A stretch of DNA of 64,000 nucleotides from Bradyrhizobium sp. SSBR45G (GCF_030159255.1 NZ_BSCT01000026.1:56173-120172); one strand, 5' to 3'; shown: positions 25,552 to 36,430, numbered from the stretch's first letter. A program made the numbers and translations. Notes: a model not told the origin generated them from the sequence alone.

Positions 25552-26670
25552 TCACGACGCCCCGACCTCCTCCTGCTGCTGTTCGGCGTCCGAGGTCTCC
25601 GGCGCCAGCGCCACCGGCGTGCCCTGCCGCACAAGCTCATGGATGAAGCCGAGCTTGGCGATCACCGGCGGGGTCAGGATGAAGGGGTAGAGATCGCGCC
25701 CGCCCATTGCCCTGGCGACGCTGTTCATGGCGAAGGTGAACGGCAACCACGCGTTGACGATGGCATCGAAATCGCTGGCCTCATAGGGATCGAAGGTGAC
25801 GCGCACGGTCAGCCCGCCGATCTGGTCGGCCGGCGGATCGATCTCCATGCCGAACTCGGAGGCCATCTCCAGCGTGTCGACGATGTGGAGATAGTGCGCC
25901 CAGGTCTCGGCAAAGTCTTCCCAGGGATGCGTGGTCGCATAGGCGGAGACGAAATTGTCCTGCCAATTGGCCGGCGCGCCCTCCTCATAGTGACGCTTCA
26001 ATGCCTCGCCATAATCCAGGGTATCGTCGCCGAACATCGCCCGGCATTCCTCGAGCCGACCGGCGTCCCGCACCAGCACGTCCCAGAAATAGTGTCCGAC
26101 CTCGTGGCGGAAATGTCCGAGCAGCGTCCGGTACGGCTCGTCCATCTCCAGCCGGCGGCGTTCACGCTCGATGTCGTCCGCTTCGGCCAGCGCAATCGTG
26201 ACCAGGCCGTTGTCGTGACCAGTCATGACCTTCTGCTGGCCTGCGGGGTCGTCGGCCAGGAAATTGAAGATCAGCCCATGCTCCGGATCCTCGACCCGTG
26301 TTTTCACGGGCAGCTTCCATCGGATCAGCGAATAGAACAGCCGGTGTTTTGCCAGCTCAAGCTCGCGCCACGCGGCGAGTTGCGCCGGGTCGGAGAGATT
26401 CGGGATTGTCCCGTTGTGGCGGCAAGCGCGACAAAATCCGGTGCTCTCCCCGGCTTCGAGCAGCCAATTGCAGGCGTCTTGCTCGGCATTGGCGCAGAAG
26501 AAGCGCCCCGCTTGGCCATCGGCCAGCGTCCGAAACCCCTGCTCCGCCGGCTCGATCGCCGACAGGATCTGCCGCTCCGGCATGAAGGCGAGCTGATGGC
26601 CGCAGCGCCCGCAGCTGCGATTCTCGAAATACAGGATGTTCTTGCAGGCTTGGCAGACGAAGAGCTTCAC
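25552..26670 (-). CDS. putative zinc-dependent metallopeptidase with zinc ribbon
   Basis: A 372-residue protein. The N-terminus has two CxxC knuckles (CQACKNILYFENRSCGRCG), a rubredoxin-like zinc ribbon, and further cysteines at CRAC. The centre carries HEVGHYFW, an HExxH metal site, with EDFAETWAHYLH about 70 residues on supplying probable further ligands. This fits the COG4307 putative zinc-binding peptidase family, whose activity is, to my knowledge, unproven. No signal peptide, so cytoplasmic. It ends with a Glu/Gln-rich tail. Confidence 0.85.
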   Translation of the reverse strand: MKLFVCQACKNILYFENRSCGRCGHQLAFMPERQILSAIEPAEQGFRTLADGQAGRFFCANAEQDACNWLLEAGESTGFCRACRHNGTIPNLSDPAQLAAWRELELAKHRLFYSLIRWKLPVKTRVEDPEHGLIFNFLADDPAGQQKVMTGHDNGLVTIALAEADDIERERRRLEMDEPYRTLLGHFRHEVGHYFWDVLVRDAGRLEECRAMFGDDTLDYGEALKRHYEEGAPANWQDNFVSAYATTHPWEDFAETWAHYLHIVDTLEMASEFGMEIDPPADQIGGLTVRVTFDPYEASDFDAIVNAWLPFTFAMNSVARAMGGRDLYPFILTPPVIAKLGFIHELVRQGTPVALAPETSDAEQQQEEVGAS

Positions 26671-26741
26671 AGGGTGGACCTACGCGTTGCAGTGTTCAGC
26701 GCCTGACGACGCGCGACAGTAACAGTCTGTTCCGGGAACAC

Positions 26742-26766
26742 GGAACTTTTTGTATGCCCCGGCGTT
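26742..26766 (+). promoter_or_regulatory. EcfG-type promoter (GGAAC-N16-CGTT) for the PAS hybrid kinase
   Basis: GGAAC (26742-26746), 16 bp, CGTT (26763-26766): the alphaproteobacterial general-stress-response consensus, correctly oriented 131 bp before the chosen kinase start. The GGAAC also belongs to an inverted repeat GTTCCG-N6-CGGAAC followed by T5, which could act as a weak terminator. Confidence 0.7.
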
Positions 26767-26896
26767 CACGTCATGCGGGCGTTTGCCCGCCTCAATCGCT
26801 GGCCAGTTTGCTTCCCGTGACCCCAATGTCGCCACGCTTCCGAACACCCGCGGTGGAAACCTCGGGCGGCCGCTCGTCGTACCAATGCAGGTCAGC

Positions 26897-29368
26897 ATGA
26901 ACAGCGCGGATGCGCCCAAAGATGAAGACGTCGTTCCTGAAGCCGCTGGAGCGGCCGAGCTGCGTCAGCACATCGAGGAGATCGCGCGCGACCGCGATCA
27001 GGCCTATCGGGCGCTGCAGGAGCGCGAGGGCGAGCTTGCACGCATCCAGCGCATTGCGCGGGTCGGCGGCGTCGAGGTCGACCTGCGCGAAGGCTTTCGC
27101 AACCGCCGCTCGCCCGAATACCTGATCATTCATGGCCTGCCGCCCGAGGCCGTCCACGAGACCCATGAAGACTGGGTCAGGCGCGTCCATCCTGAAGATC
27201 GGCTCAAGGCCGAGCAGGACTTCATCGCCGCCGTCAAGGGCAATCAGGAGGACTACACCACCGAATACCGCATCATTCGCCCGAACGACGGCGAGATCCG
27301 CTGGATCCGCGTCATCGCCCGCATCGAGCGCGACCGGAGCGGCCGGGCGATCCGGCTGGTCGGCGCGCATATCGACGTCAGCGATCAGATGCTCGCGCAG
27401 GCCAAGCTGCGCGAGAGCGAGCAGCGCTTCCGGCTGATCGCCGACAGCGCGCCGGTGCCGATCTGGGTGACTAAGCTCGACCGCACCCGCTCCTTCGTCA
27501 ATCGGGCCTATGTCGACTTTCTCGGCCTGCCCCATGACGAGGCGCTCGCCTTCGACTGGCGCAAGGCGCTGCATCCGGATGACCTCGCACGCGTGCTCGA
27601 GCAGCAGCACTCGGGCGAGTGCTCGCTGAAGCCGTTCTTCCTCGAGGCGCGCTATCGTCGCGCCGACGGGCAATGGCGCTGGCTGCGCTCCGAATCGCAG
27701 CCGCGCTGGGATGCTGGCGGTCAACATATCGGCTTCATCGGCGTCGCCCATGACGTCACCGCCGCCAAGCAAGGCGAGATCGAACTTCGCCGCATGAATG
27801 AGACGCTGGAGGAGCGGATCCGGGAGCGCACGGCGCAGCTCGCCGCCAACGAAGCGCGCATGCGCGCCATCTTCGATACCAGCAATCAATATCAGGCCAT
27901 CCTGGACATCGAGGGCCGCGTCACCCACGCCAACCGGATCGCACTCGCCGGCATGCGCGCCGGCGGCATCGATGTGCTCGGACAGCGGCTGTGGGAAGCT
28001 GAGTGGTTCAGCCATACGCCGGGCGTCAGCGAGATGCTCCGCGGCGCCTTTGCCCGCGTATGCAAGGGCGAGACCTTTCGCGAGGAGATGCGGCTGGACT
28101 TCGCCAGCGGCGAGCGACATTTCGAGCTCTCGATGCGGCCGCTGCTCGACCAGCATGGCGCGATCACGGGTGCGGTCGCCGAGGCCGTCGATGTTACCGA
28201 GCGCATCCAGGGCGAAGAGCTGCTGCGCCAGTCGCAGAAGATGGAGGCCGTCGGCCAGCTCACCGGCGGGGTCGCACACGACTTCAACAATCTGCTGACG
28301 ATCATCCGCTCGGCGACCGACTTCCTACGCCGCCGCGATCTTCCTGAAGAACGCCGCCGGCGCTATGTCGACGCGATCTCGGAGACGGTCGAGCGGGCCT
28401 CGAAGCTGACCGCCCAGCTTCTCGCCTTCGCGCGCCGGCAGCCATTGACGCCGCAGGTGTTCGACGTCGGCGAGCAGGTCGAAGGCGTCGTGCAGCTGAT
28501 CCGGCCTCTCGTCGGCAGCCGCATCCAGATCGAGCTCGCCGCCACCGAGTCCAGGCTGTTCACGCTCGCCGACATCGCGCAATTCCAGACCGCACTGATC
28601 AACCTCGCCGTCAATGCGCGCGACGCCATGAACGGCGAAGGACGGCTGACGATCAGCGTGCGCAGCACCGAGGCGATCCCGCCGCTGCGGGGCCAGAGCG
28701 CGCGTCCCGGCGCATTCATCGCAATCTCGGTGGCCGACACCGGCTCCGGCATTGCGCCTCAGCATCTCAACGCGATCTTCGAGCCGTTCTTCACCACCAA
28801 GGAGGTCGGCAAGGGCACCGGCCTCGGCCTCAGCCAAGCCTTCGGCTTCGCCAAGCAGTCCGAAGGTGACATCGCGGTCGACAGCCGGCTCGGCCACGGC
28901 GCGAGCTTCACGATCTATTTGCCGCAAGCCACTGCGCCGCAGACCGGCACGGATGCGATCCTTGCCCGGATCGAGCCGGCCACGATCGGTCGCGGCTATC
29001 GCGTGCTGGTGGTCGAGGACAATGACGAGGTCGGACAGTTCTCGACCGAGCTGCTCGAGGACCTCGGCTACGTCACACGTCGCGTGGCCAACGCCCAGGA
29101 TGCGCTGACGATCCTGCAGAACGACGAGTTCGCGGTCGATCTGGTGTTCTCCGACGTCATCATGCCCGGCATCAATGGCCTCGAGCTCGCCGGCATCATC
29201 CGCGACCGCTATCCCGGATTGCCGGTGGTGCTGACCTCCGGCTACAGCCACGTGCTGGCGGAAAACGCCCATCACGGCTTCGAGCTGATCAAGAAGCCGT
29301 ATTCGGTCGAATCGCTGTCGCGCATTCTGCGCAAGGCGATGGCTGAGAAGGCGCCGCTGCCGCACTGA
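26897..29368 (+). CDS. PAS-domain hybrid sensor histidine kinase with receiver domain
   Basis: An 823-residue cytoplasmic hybrid kinase without membrane segments. An N-terminal coiled coil is followed by two PAS/PAC units of the PAS_3 type (YRIIRPNDGEIRWIRVIARI; YRRADGQWRWLRSESQPRW), a third PAS domain, the phosphoacceptor GGVAHDFNNLL, the ATPase (NLAVNARDAM, GTGLGLSQAFGF) and a C-terminal receiver with the acceptor Asp in FSDVIMPG. I chose ATG 26897; an ATG at 26885 and an open frame from 26750 exist. A candidate EcfG promoter precedes it, so expression probably rises in stationary phase or stress. The signal is unknown. Confidence 0.9.
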   Translation: MNSADAPKDEDVVPEAAGAAELRQHIEEIARDRDQAYRALQEREGELARIQRIARVGGVEVDLREGFRNRRSPEYLIIHGLPPEAVHETHEDWVRRVHPEDRLKAEQDFIAAVKGNQEDYTTEYRIIRPNDGEIRWIRVIARIERDRSGRAIRLVGAHIDVSDQMLAQAKLRESEQRFRLIADSAPVPIWVTKLDRTRSFVNRAYVDFLGLPHDEALAFDWRKALHPDDLARVLEQQHSGECSLKPFFLEARYRRADGQWRWLRSESQPRWDAGGQHIGFIGVAHDVTAAKQGEIELRRMNETLEERIRERTAQLAANEARMRAIFDTSNQYQAILDIEGRVTHANRIALAGMRAGGIDVLGQRLWEAEWFSHTPGVSEMLRGAFARVCKGETFREEMRLDFASGERHFELSMRPLLDQHGAITGAVAEAVDVTERIQGEELLRQSQKMEAVGQLTGGVAHDFNNLLTIIRSATDFLRRRDLPEERRRRYVDAISETVERASKLTAQLLAFARRQPLTPQVFDVGEQVEGVVQLIRPLVGSRIQIELAATESRLFTLADIAQFQTALINLAVNARDAMNGEGRLTISVRSTEAIPPLRGQSARPGAFIAISVADTGSGIAPQHLNAIFEPFFTTKEVGKGTGLGLSQAFGFAKQSEGDIAVDSRLGHGASFTIYLPQATAPQTGTDAILARIEPATIGRGYRVLVVEDNDEVGQFSTELLEDLGYVTRRVANAQDALTILQNDEFAVDLVFSDVIMPGINGLELAGIIRDRYPGLPVVLTSGYSHVLAENAHHGFELIKKPYSVESLSRILRKAMAEKAPLPH

Positions 29369-29376
29369 GCGCCGCG

Positions 29377-29402
29377 GGAACCAATGCCGATCATCAGGCG
29401 TT
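29377..29402 (+). promoter_or_regulatory. EcfG-type promoter (GGAAC-N17-CGTT) for the HK-NtrC operon
   Basis: GGAAC (29377-29381), 17 bp, CGTT (29399-29402), starting 9 bp after the PAS hybrid kinase stop and 83 bp before the next kinase start. Same consensus as the element at 26742. Confidence 0.68.
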
Positions 29403-29484
29403 TTGCACGGCGATGAGGGGCCGCGATCGGCGTTGCGTGCAACGCCGGCTCCTTGGTCATCCCCTTGGCATTGCGGACCATTCG

Positions 29485-30917
29485 ATGCGCTCTCTTCGCT
29501 CGCGGCTGTCGGCGCTATGGCTCATGCTGGCGGTCTCGGGCGCAGCAACGGGATATCTCCTCGTCGAGTCGTTTCAGCAATCGGCCGAGGCCCGCGCGGC
29601 GCGCGCGCAGGATCTCGTCATCCGCGGCTGCCGCGACATCGCCGAGCGCTATCAGTTCTTCGTCTCCGGCTGGCGCGGCGGGCCGGTCGACGACCGGCTC
29701 AAGCAGGAGCTCGTGCCCGTGGTGCGGACAGCACTGGCGGGCGCCCCTGGCGTCGAGGGCGGCATCTGGCAGGCCGGGAGCGGATCGCTGGCCTACGCCT
29801 ATCCGAGCTATCAAGGCACCGGACCGAAGACCGACCTGCCTGCGGCGGAGCTCGGCGTGATCCAGCAAGTCAACGGCGAGGCGCAGCGCAGCATGCGCCA
29901 GGCCACGACGACCACTGCCGGACGGTCGCAAACCTTGATCGTCCATGCCTGCCCGATGCGCGGTCCGCTTCAGGACGTCACCGCCTGGACGATGACGCGC
30001 GCGATCACCGCGGAAGGTCCGGCCTACACGCATCTGCTGGCGGGACTGATCATGCTTGCGCTGACGCTGCTCGGCTCAGCGGTGTTTCTCGCCTGGATCC
30101 TGGTGTCGTGGTCGCGCCGCATCGCCATGATCGAGACGGCGCTGAGCGCGCCGACCGACAACGCCGATCTGCCGCATCTGCCACACACCGGCGCACGCGA
30201 GCTCGATCGCCTCGTCGATGCGGTCAACGACGCCGGCAGCCGGCTGTCGGCGGAACGGACGCGCGCCGCGGCAGCGGAACGCCTTGCCGCGGTCGGGCGG
30301 CTCTCGGCCAATCTCGCGCATGAAATTCGCAATCCGATTGCCGCGATGCGCCTGAAGGCGGAGAACGCGCTCGCCTCGTCCGACCCGGCCCGCAAGAGCG
30401 GTGCGCTCGAAGCGATCCTGAAACAGGTGGCGCGGCTCGATGCGCTGCTCCGCGATCTGCTGGCAATGACGCAGGCCAGCCAGCCGAAGGCTCGTTCCAT
30501 CCAGCTCGAGAGCTTCCTGCAGTCGACGATCGAGGCGCATCGCGAGCTCGCCGCCCGTCACGGCATCGCGCTCCGCACCATCGTCCCCTCCTCTGCACCG
30601 ACCTCCTGCTTCGATCCGCTGCAGATGCAGCGCGCGCTTGATAATCTGATCCTGAACGCGATCCAGAACACGCCTGAGGGCGGCGAGATCGTCATGGCCT
30701 GCGAGATCCACGGCGGACGCCTGCTGCTTCGCGTCACCGACAGCGGCCCCGGCGTCGATATCAGCATCAAGGATCGGCTGTTCGAGCCGTTCGTCAGCAC
30801 CCGCACCGACGGCACCGGCCTCGGCCTTGCCATCGTGCGCGAGATCGCGCGCGCCCATCACGGCGATGCGCGGCTCGGACAGACCCGCAACGGCGCCAGC
30901 TTCGAGATTCACCTGCC

Positions 30918-30933
<16 letters not shown>
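29485..30933 (+). CDS. membrane sensor histidine kinase
   Basis: A 482-residue kinase: N-terminal membrane segment (LWLMLAVSGAATGYLLV), an extracytoplasmic sensor of about 160 residues, a second segment near residues 195-220 (LLAGLIMLALTLLGSAVFLAWIL), a dimerisation domain with LAHEIRNPIAA (phosphoacceptor His) and an HATPase (DNLILNAIQNTPEGG, GTGLGLAIVREIARAH). Its stop overlaps the response-regulator start by 16 bp, so the two form an operon and a cognate pair. I chose ATG 29485; the frame is open from 29413. It probably senses a periplasmic signal and phosphorylates the NtrC-type partner. Confidence 0.92.
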
Positions 30934-32273
<1,340 letters not shown>

Positions 32274-32320
32274 CGCGCCTCCCCTGCATGCAACCCATTG
32301 ATTTCACGACGGCGGCGCGC

Positions 32321-32335
32321 TGGCACGGCCGTTGC
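32321..32335 (+). promoter_or_regulatory. sigma-54 promoter (TGGCACG-N4-TTGC)
   Basis: A full match to the -24/-12 consensus, 40 bp before the first gene of the downstream operon and 48 bp after the NtrC-type gene. Transcription would begin near 32347. AAGGAG at 32364-32369 is the ribosome site. Confidence 0.85.
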
Positions 32336-32374
32336 GAGGATGATCGCGTCAACATCACTCGACAAGGAGTTTTC

Positions 32375-33103
32375 ATGACGACGCGAACGAGACTGCGATC
32401 GGCGACAGCCCTCATGCTGATGCTCGCCACGACGGCCGTAGGTATCTGTGCGGTGCGCGCGGAGACACCACAATCACCTCCTGACGCGACCTGGGACGCG
32501 TCGCAGCTGCCGGAGACGCGCGGCATCGTCAAGCAGTACACGCTGACGCCGCGCGGCGACGTCGATGGCCTGATCCTCAACGACGGCACCGAGGTGAAGC
32601 TGCCGCCGCATCTGACGGCCCAGGTGGTGTTCGCGATCCGGCCGGGCGATGCCGTCTCCGTCCGCGGGCTGCGGGCACGCGCGATTGCGCTGGTCGATGC
32701 GACCGCGATCACCAACATCGCAACCGGCAAGGGCGCCGTCGACAACGGTCCGCCCGGCGGACCGGGACGCCGCGGTGCAGCTCAGACGTTGAGCGGGCGC
32801 ATCACCGCGCTGCTGCATGGCAAGCGCGGCGAGGTCAACGGCGCGGTGCTCGACGACGGCACTCAGCTGCGCCTGCCGCCGCCCGAGGCCGAACGCCTGA
32901 CCGACTGGCTGCGTCCGGGACAGACGATCTCGGTCCGCGGCAACCTGATCGAGACCGCGCTCGGCAAGCTGGTCGACGTCGACGCGATCGGCACCTCGCC
33001 CGACCAGCTGACCGCCGTGGAGGGCCCGCGGCCGCCGCGTGGCCCGAACGGCGGTCCCGACCGGCTCGCGCCTCCACCTCCGCCGCCCCCGCCCCGGGGC
33101 TGA
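32375..33103 (+). CDS. exported protein with two copies of a beta-rich repeat module
   Basis: A 242-residue protein I cannot assign to a named family. It has a signal peptide (MTTRTRLRSATALMLMLATT, cleavage after VRAE or nearby), so it is periplasmic. It then carries two similar units of about 65 residues (about 50-115 and 135-205) of the pattern G-x-V/I … G-D/E-V-D/N-G … L-x-D-G-T-x-x-x-L-P-P … R-P-G-x-x-x-S-V-R-G, suggesting a small OB-like barrel. The C-terminus is proline-rich (RLAPPPPPPPPRG). It is first gene after the sigma-54 promoter. Two more copies of the module are in the next gene. Confidence 0.8.
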   Translation: MTTRTRLRSATALMLMLATTAVGICAVRAETPQSPPDATWDASQLPETRGIVKQYTLTPRGDVDGLILNDGTEVKLPPHLTAQVVFAIRPGDAVSVRGLRARAIALVDATAITNIATGKGAVDNGPPGGPGRRGAAQTLSGRITALLHGKRGEVNGAVLDDGTQLRLPPPEAERLTDWLRPGQTISVRGNLIETALGKLVDVDAIGTSPDQLTAVEGPRPPRGPNGGPDRLAPPPPPPPPRG

Positions 33104-33148
33104 CGCCGCCGTGACCTGATCCCCCCAACGAACACGCAGGAGACAAAC

Positions 33149-33814
33149 ATGCATTGGATCGACCCCGACAGCCTGCCCGTCGTGACCGGCAAGCTCGAAC
33201 GCTTCGTGCTCAATCCTCACGGCGAGGTCGACGGCTTCATCATGACAGCGCACGGCAAGGACGTCCTCGTCCACACGCCACCGCACATGGAGGCGGAGCT
33301 GACGCGCCACATCAAGCCCGGTGAGGAGATCGGCGTGCACGGCGTGAGGCCGCGCGGCGCCAACCTGCTCGCTGCGGTCGCGGTGATCGCGGCGGATGGC
33401 CGGCCCATCGTCGACCAGGGACCGGATGACGAGCGCGAGCATCCCAAGCACGACCATCACGCGATGGACGCCGCCGGCACGGTACGGCTGTCTCTGTTCG
33501 GCCCCAAGGGCGAGCTGCGCGGCGCGCTCCTGACCGACGGCACCGTCGTGCGGATCGGGCCGAAGCAAGCCGCCGATGTCGCCGGGCTGCTGGCGCCAAA
33601 TGCCGCGCTCGCCGTGCGCGGTGACGGCATCGAGACGCGCTTCGGCCGCATCGTCCACGCCCGCGAAGCCGGCCGGAGCCTGACGACGCTCATGCCGCTG
33701 AAGCATGGCAAGCCCGGCCCCAAGCACAAGCCTGGGCCAAAGGATAAGCATGGTCCGAAGCACGAGCATAAGCCCAAGCCGGGGCATGACCGCGACCACG
33801 ACACCCGCGCATAG
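33149..33814 (+). CDS. two-module repeat protein with His/Lys-rich tail
   Basis: A 221-residue protein without a signal peptide, 45 bp after the exported homologue. Two copies of the same module are visible (about 10-80: VTGKLERFVLNPHGEVDGFI and GEEIGVHGVRP; about 105-175: GTVRLSLFGPKGELRGALLTDGT and LAVRGDGIETRFG). The last 35 residues are rich in His, Lys, Pro and Gly (KHGKPGPKHKPGPKDKHGPK and on), which could bind metal ions or anions. It looks like a cytoplasmic counterpart of the previous protein. Function unknown. Confidence 0.8.
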   Translation: MHWIDPDSLPVVTGKLERFVLNPHGEVDGFIMTAHGKDVLVHTPPHMEAELTRHIKPGEEIGVHGVRPRGANLLAAVAVIAADGRPIVDQGPDDEREHPKHDHHAMDAAGTVRLSLFGPKGELRGALLTDGTVVRIGPKQAADVAGLLAPNAALAVRGDGIETRFGRIVHAREAGRSLTTLMPLKHGKPGPKHKPGPKDKHGPKHEHKPKPGHDRDHDTRA

Positions 33815-33856
33815 CGCGCGCCAAGCCTGACGCAACCGGGATCCGAGGTCACCAGC

Positions 33857-35149
33857 ATGTCACAGGACGACAACACCAGGCGCCGCGCGGGCCATGCGCT
33901 CGACGCCGCCAACTTCTTCCTGGCCGACGTGCGCGATGGCCTCGGTCCCTATCTCGCGATCTATCTGCTCACCGAGCACAAATGGGACGAGGCCTCGATC
34001 GGCCTCGTGATGTCGCTGGCGACGATCGCAGGGATCCTCGCGCAGACCCCGGCCGGCGCGCTGGTCGATGCCACCAGGGCGAAGCGACTGATCATGATCG
34101 CCGCCGCGATCACGGTGACCGCCGCGTCGCTGTTGCTGCCGCTGACGGCGAGCTTCTGGCCGGTCGCGATCTCGCAGAGCATCGCCCATGTCGCGGGGGT
34201 GATCTTCGCGCCGGCGATCGGCGCGGTGTCGCTCGGAATCTTCGGAGCGAAAGCGTTCACCGCGCGGGTCGGCCGAAACGAGACCTTCAATCATGCCGGC
34301 AACGCAGTCGGCGCCGTCATTGCCGGCGCCGCCGCCTATGCGCTCGGCCCATCCGCCGTGTTCTATCTGATGGCCGTGATGTCGCTCGGCAGTCTCGTCA
34401 GCGTGTTCGCAATTCCCGAGCGCGCCATCGACCACGACGTGGCGCGCGGCCTGGGGCGCAACGCCGACGGCTCCGCCGACACCTCGGCGGGCGAGCAGCC
34501 CTCCGGCCTCGGCGTTCTCCTGACCTGCCGGCCGCTGTTGATCTTCGCCGTCTGCGTCGCGCTGTTCCACCTGGCCAATGCAGCGATGCTGCCGCTGGTC
34601 GGCCAGAAGCTGGCGCTGCAGGACAAGAATCTCGGCACCAGCCTGATGTCGGCCTGCATCGCGGCCGCGCAGCTCGTGATGGTGCCGATGGCGCTGCTGG
34701 TCGGCGCCCGCGCCGACCGCTGGGGCCACAAGCGCTTCTTCCTGGCCGCACTGCTGATCCTGCCGCTGCGCGCCGTGCTCTACACGCTGTCGGACGACAA
34801 GGCCTGGCTGGTCGGGGTCCAGCTGCTCGACGGCGTCGGCGCCGGCATTTTCGGCGCCATCATGCCGGTGATCGTGGCCGACCTCATGCGCAACACCGGC
34901 CGCTTCAACGTCGCGCAGGGGGCCGTCATCACCGCGCAGAGCATTGGCGCTGCGCTCTCCACGGCCTTGGCGGGCGTCATCGTGGTGTATGGCGGCTACA
35001 GCGCAGCCTTCCTGGCGCTCGGCGCGACCGCAGCCATTGCCGTGATCGTGTGCTGGCTGCTGCTGCCGGAAACGCGGGACGGCTCTGCAGACGAACGCGA
35101 TCAAAAGCCGCAGACACAGCCCGCGCCTTCGGCTATCGCAGCCGGATAA
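33857..35149 (+). CDS. MFS transporter
   Basis: A 430-residue major facilitator with about 12 membrane segments. It begins in the cytoplasm (MSQDDNTRRRAGHALDAANFFLADVRDGLGPYLAIYLLTEH), which resembles MFS members that sit next to oxyanion or metal systems. GADRWGHKRF-type loops mark the two halves. It is third gene of the sigma-54 unit, 42 bp after the repeat protein. The substrate is unknown; efflux is likelier than uptake, from its partners. Confidence 0.85.
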   Translation: MSQDDNTRRRAGHALDAANFFLADVRDGLGPYLAIYLLTEHKWDEASIGLVMSLATIAGILAQTPAGALVDATRAKRLIMIAAAITVTAASLLLPLTASFWPVAISQSIAHVAGVIFAPAIGAVSLGIFGAKAFTARVGRNETFNHAGNAVGAVIAGAAAYALGPSAVFYLMAVMSLGSLVSVFAIPERAIDHDVARGLGRNADGSADTSAGEQPSGLGVLLTCRPLLIFAVCVALFHLANAAMLPLVGQKLALQDKNLGTSLMSACIAAAQLVMVPMALLVGARADRWGHKRFFLAALLILPLRAVLYTLSDDKAWLVGVQLLDGVGAGIFGAIMPVIVADLMRNTGRFNVAQGAVITAQSIGAALSTALAGVIVVYGGYSAAFLALGATAAIAVIVCWLLLPETRDGSADERDQKPQTQPAPSAIAAG

Positions 35150-35176
35150 TCTGTTTCTCCAGCCCGCTCCGCCATC

Positions 35177-36430
35177 ATGAATTCGCACGATACCTGGCTC
35201 GCCCTCGGCATCATCATCCCCGCCACCGCCGGCGTCATCATCCGCCCCTTCCGGCTGCCGGAGGCGATCTGGGCGATGCTCGGCGCCGCGGCGCTGGTCG
35301 CGCTCGGCCTGCTGCCGGTGGCCGACGCCCTGGCAGGCATCCGCAAAGGCGTCGACGTCTATCTGTTCCTGATCGGCATGATGCTGATTGCCGAGCTCGC
35401 CCGCCGCGAGGGCCTGTTCGACTATCTCGCCGCCTACGCCGTCGAACATGCGCGCGGCTCGCCGCAGATGCTGTTCCTGCTGGTCTATGCGGTCGGCACC
35501 CTGGTCACCGTGCTGCTATCCAACGACGCCACCGCCATCGTGCTGACGCCGGCCGTCTACGCCGCCACGCGCGCGGCCGGCGCCTCGCCGCTGCCTTATC
35601 TCTACGTCTGCGCCTTCATCGCCAATGCCGCGAGCTTCGTGCTGCCGATCTCCAACCCCGCCAATCTGGTGGTGTTCGGCGAGCGCATGCCGCACCTTAC
35701 GGACTGGCTGCGCCAGTTCACGCTGCCCTCGATCGCCGCGATTGCGATCACCTATGTCGCATTGTGGCTGACCCAGCGCCGAGCGCTGCGTGCGGAGACG
35801 CTGCGCACCGATGTCGACAAGCCCCGGCTCAGCCGCGAGGGGCGGCTGGCCGCATTCGGCATCATGGCGATCGCGGCCGTGCTGCTGACGGCGTCGGCAC
35901 TCGACGTTCAGCTCGGCCTGCCGACCTTCGTCTGCGGTGTGGTGACGGCTGCCGCAATCCTGCTGATGAGCAGGCAATCGCCGTGGCCCGTGATCGAGGG
36001 CGTGTCATGGAGCGTACTGCCGCTGGTCGGCGGCCTGTTCGTGATGGTGGAGGCGTTGCACCGCGTCGGCGCCATCGGTCAGCTCAGCGCCTGGCTGCAT
36101 GACGGCGTCGCCCAGGCGCCGCTTGGCACGGCCTGGGCGGCCGGGCTGATGACGGCCGCGGCCGGCAACATCGCCAACAATTTGCCGGTCGGTCTCGTCG
36201 CGGGTTCGGTCGCGGCCAGCGACCACCTGCCGCACGAGGTCATCCGCGCGATCCTGATCGGCGTCGATCTCGGCCCCAACATCTCCGTGACCGGCTCGCT
36301 CGCCACCATCCTCTGGCTCACCGCCTTGCGGCGCGAAAAGATCGAGGTCTCCGCCTGGCAGTTTCTGAAGATCGGACTCGTAGCAACGCCGCCAGCGCTG
36401 GTTGCGGCGCTGGCGGCGGCGATGTGGTGA
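35177..36430 (+). CDS. ArsB-like / SLC13-type ion transporter
   Basis: A 417-residue membrane protein of the ion-transporter superfamily: two repeats, each with a hairpin motif (LSNDATAIVLTPAVYAATRA; ISNPANLVVFGER; and GNIANNLPVGLVAGS with LGPNISVTGSLATI). The LSND and NxxNNLP/SNPAN motifs match arsenite exporter ArsB and related permeases. It is 27 bp after the MFS gene, last of the sigma-54 unit. No arsR, arsC or arsA is adjacent, so arsenite is only one possible substrate. Confidence 0.87.
   Translation: MNSHDTWLALGIIIPATAGVIIRPFRLPEAIWAMLGAAALVALGLLPVADALAGIRKGVDVYLFLIGMMLIAELARREGLFDYLAAYAVEHARGSPQMLFLLVYAVGTLVTVLLSNDATAIVLTPAVYAATRAAGASPLPYLYVCAFIANAASFVLPISNPANLVVFGERMPHLTDWLRQFTLPSIAAIAITYVALWLTQRRALRAETLRTDVDKPRLSREGRLAAFGIMAIAAVLLTASALDVQLGLPTFVCGVVTAAAILLMSRQSPWPVIEGVSWSVLPLVGGLFVMVEALHRVGAIGQLSAWLHDGVAQAPLGTAWAAGLMTAAAGNIANNLPVGLVAGSVAASDHLPHEVIRAILIGVDLGPNISVTGSLATILWLTALRREKIEVSAWQFLKIGLVATPPALVAALAAAMW

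Noticed and set aside
33982..36102. A 706-codon plus-strand frame across the MFS and ArsB-like genes
   Set aside because: Arg-rich and out of frame with two clear membrane proteins; a shadow.
33982..36430. Classical arsenic resistance operon
   Set aside because: The permease resembles ArsB, but there is no arsR, arsC, arsA or arsH nearby, and the promoter is sigma-54 type.
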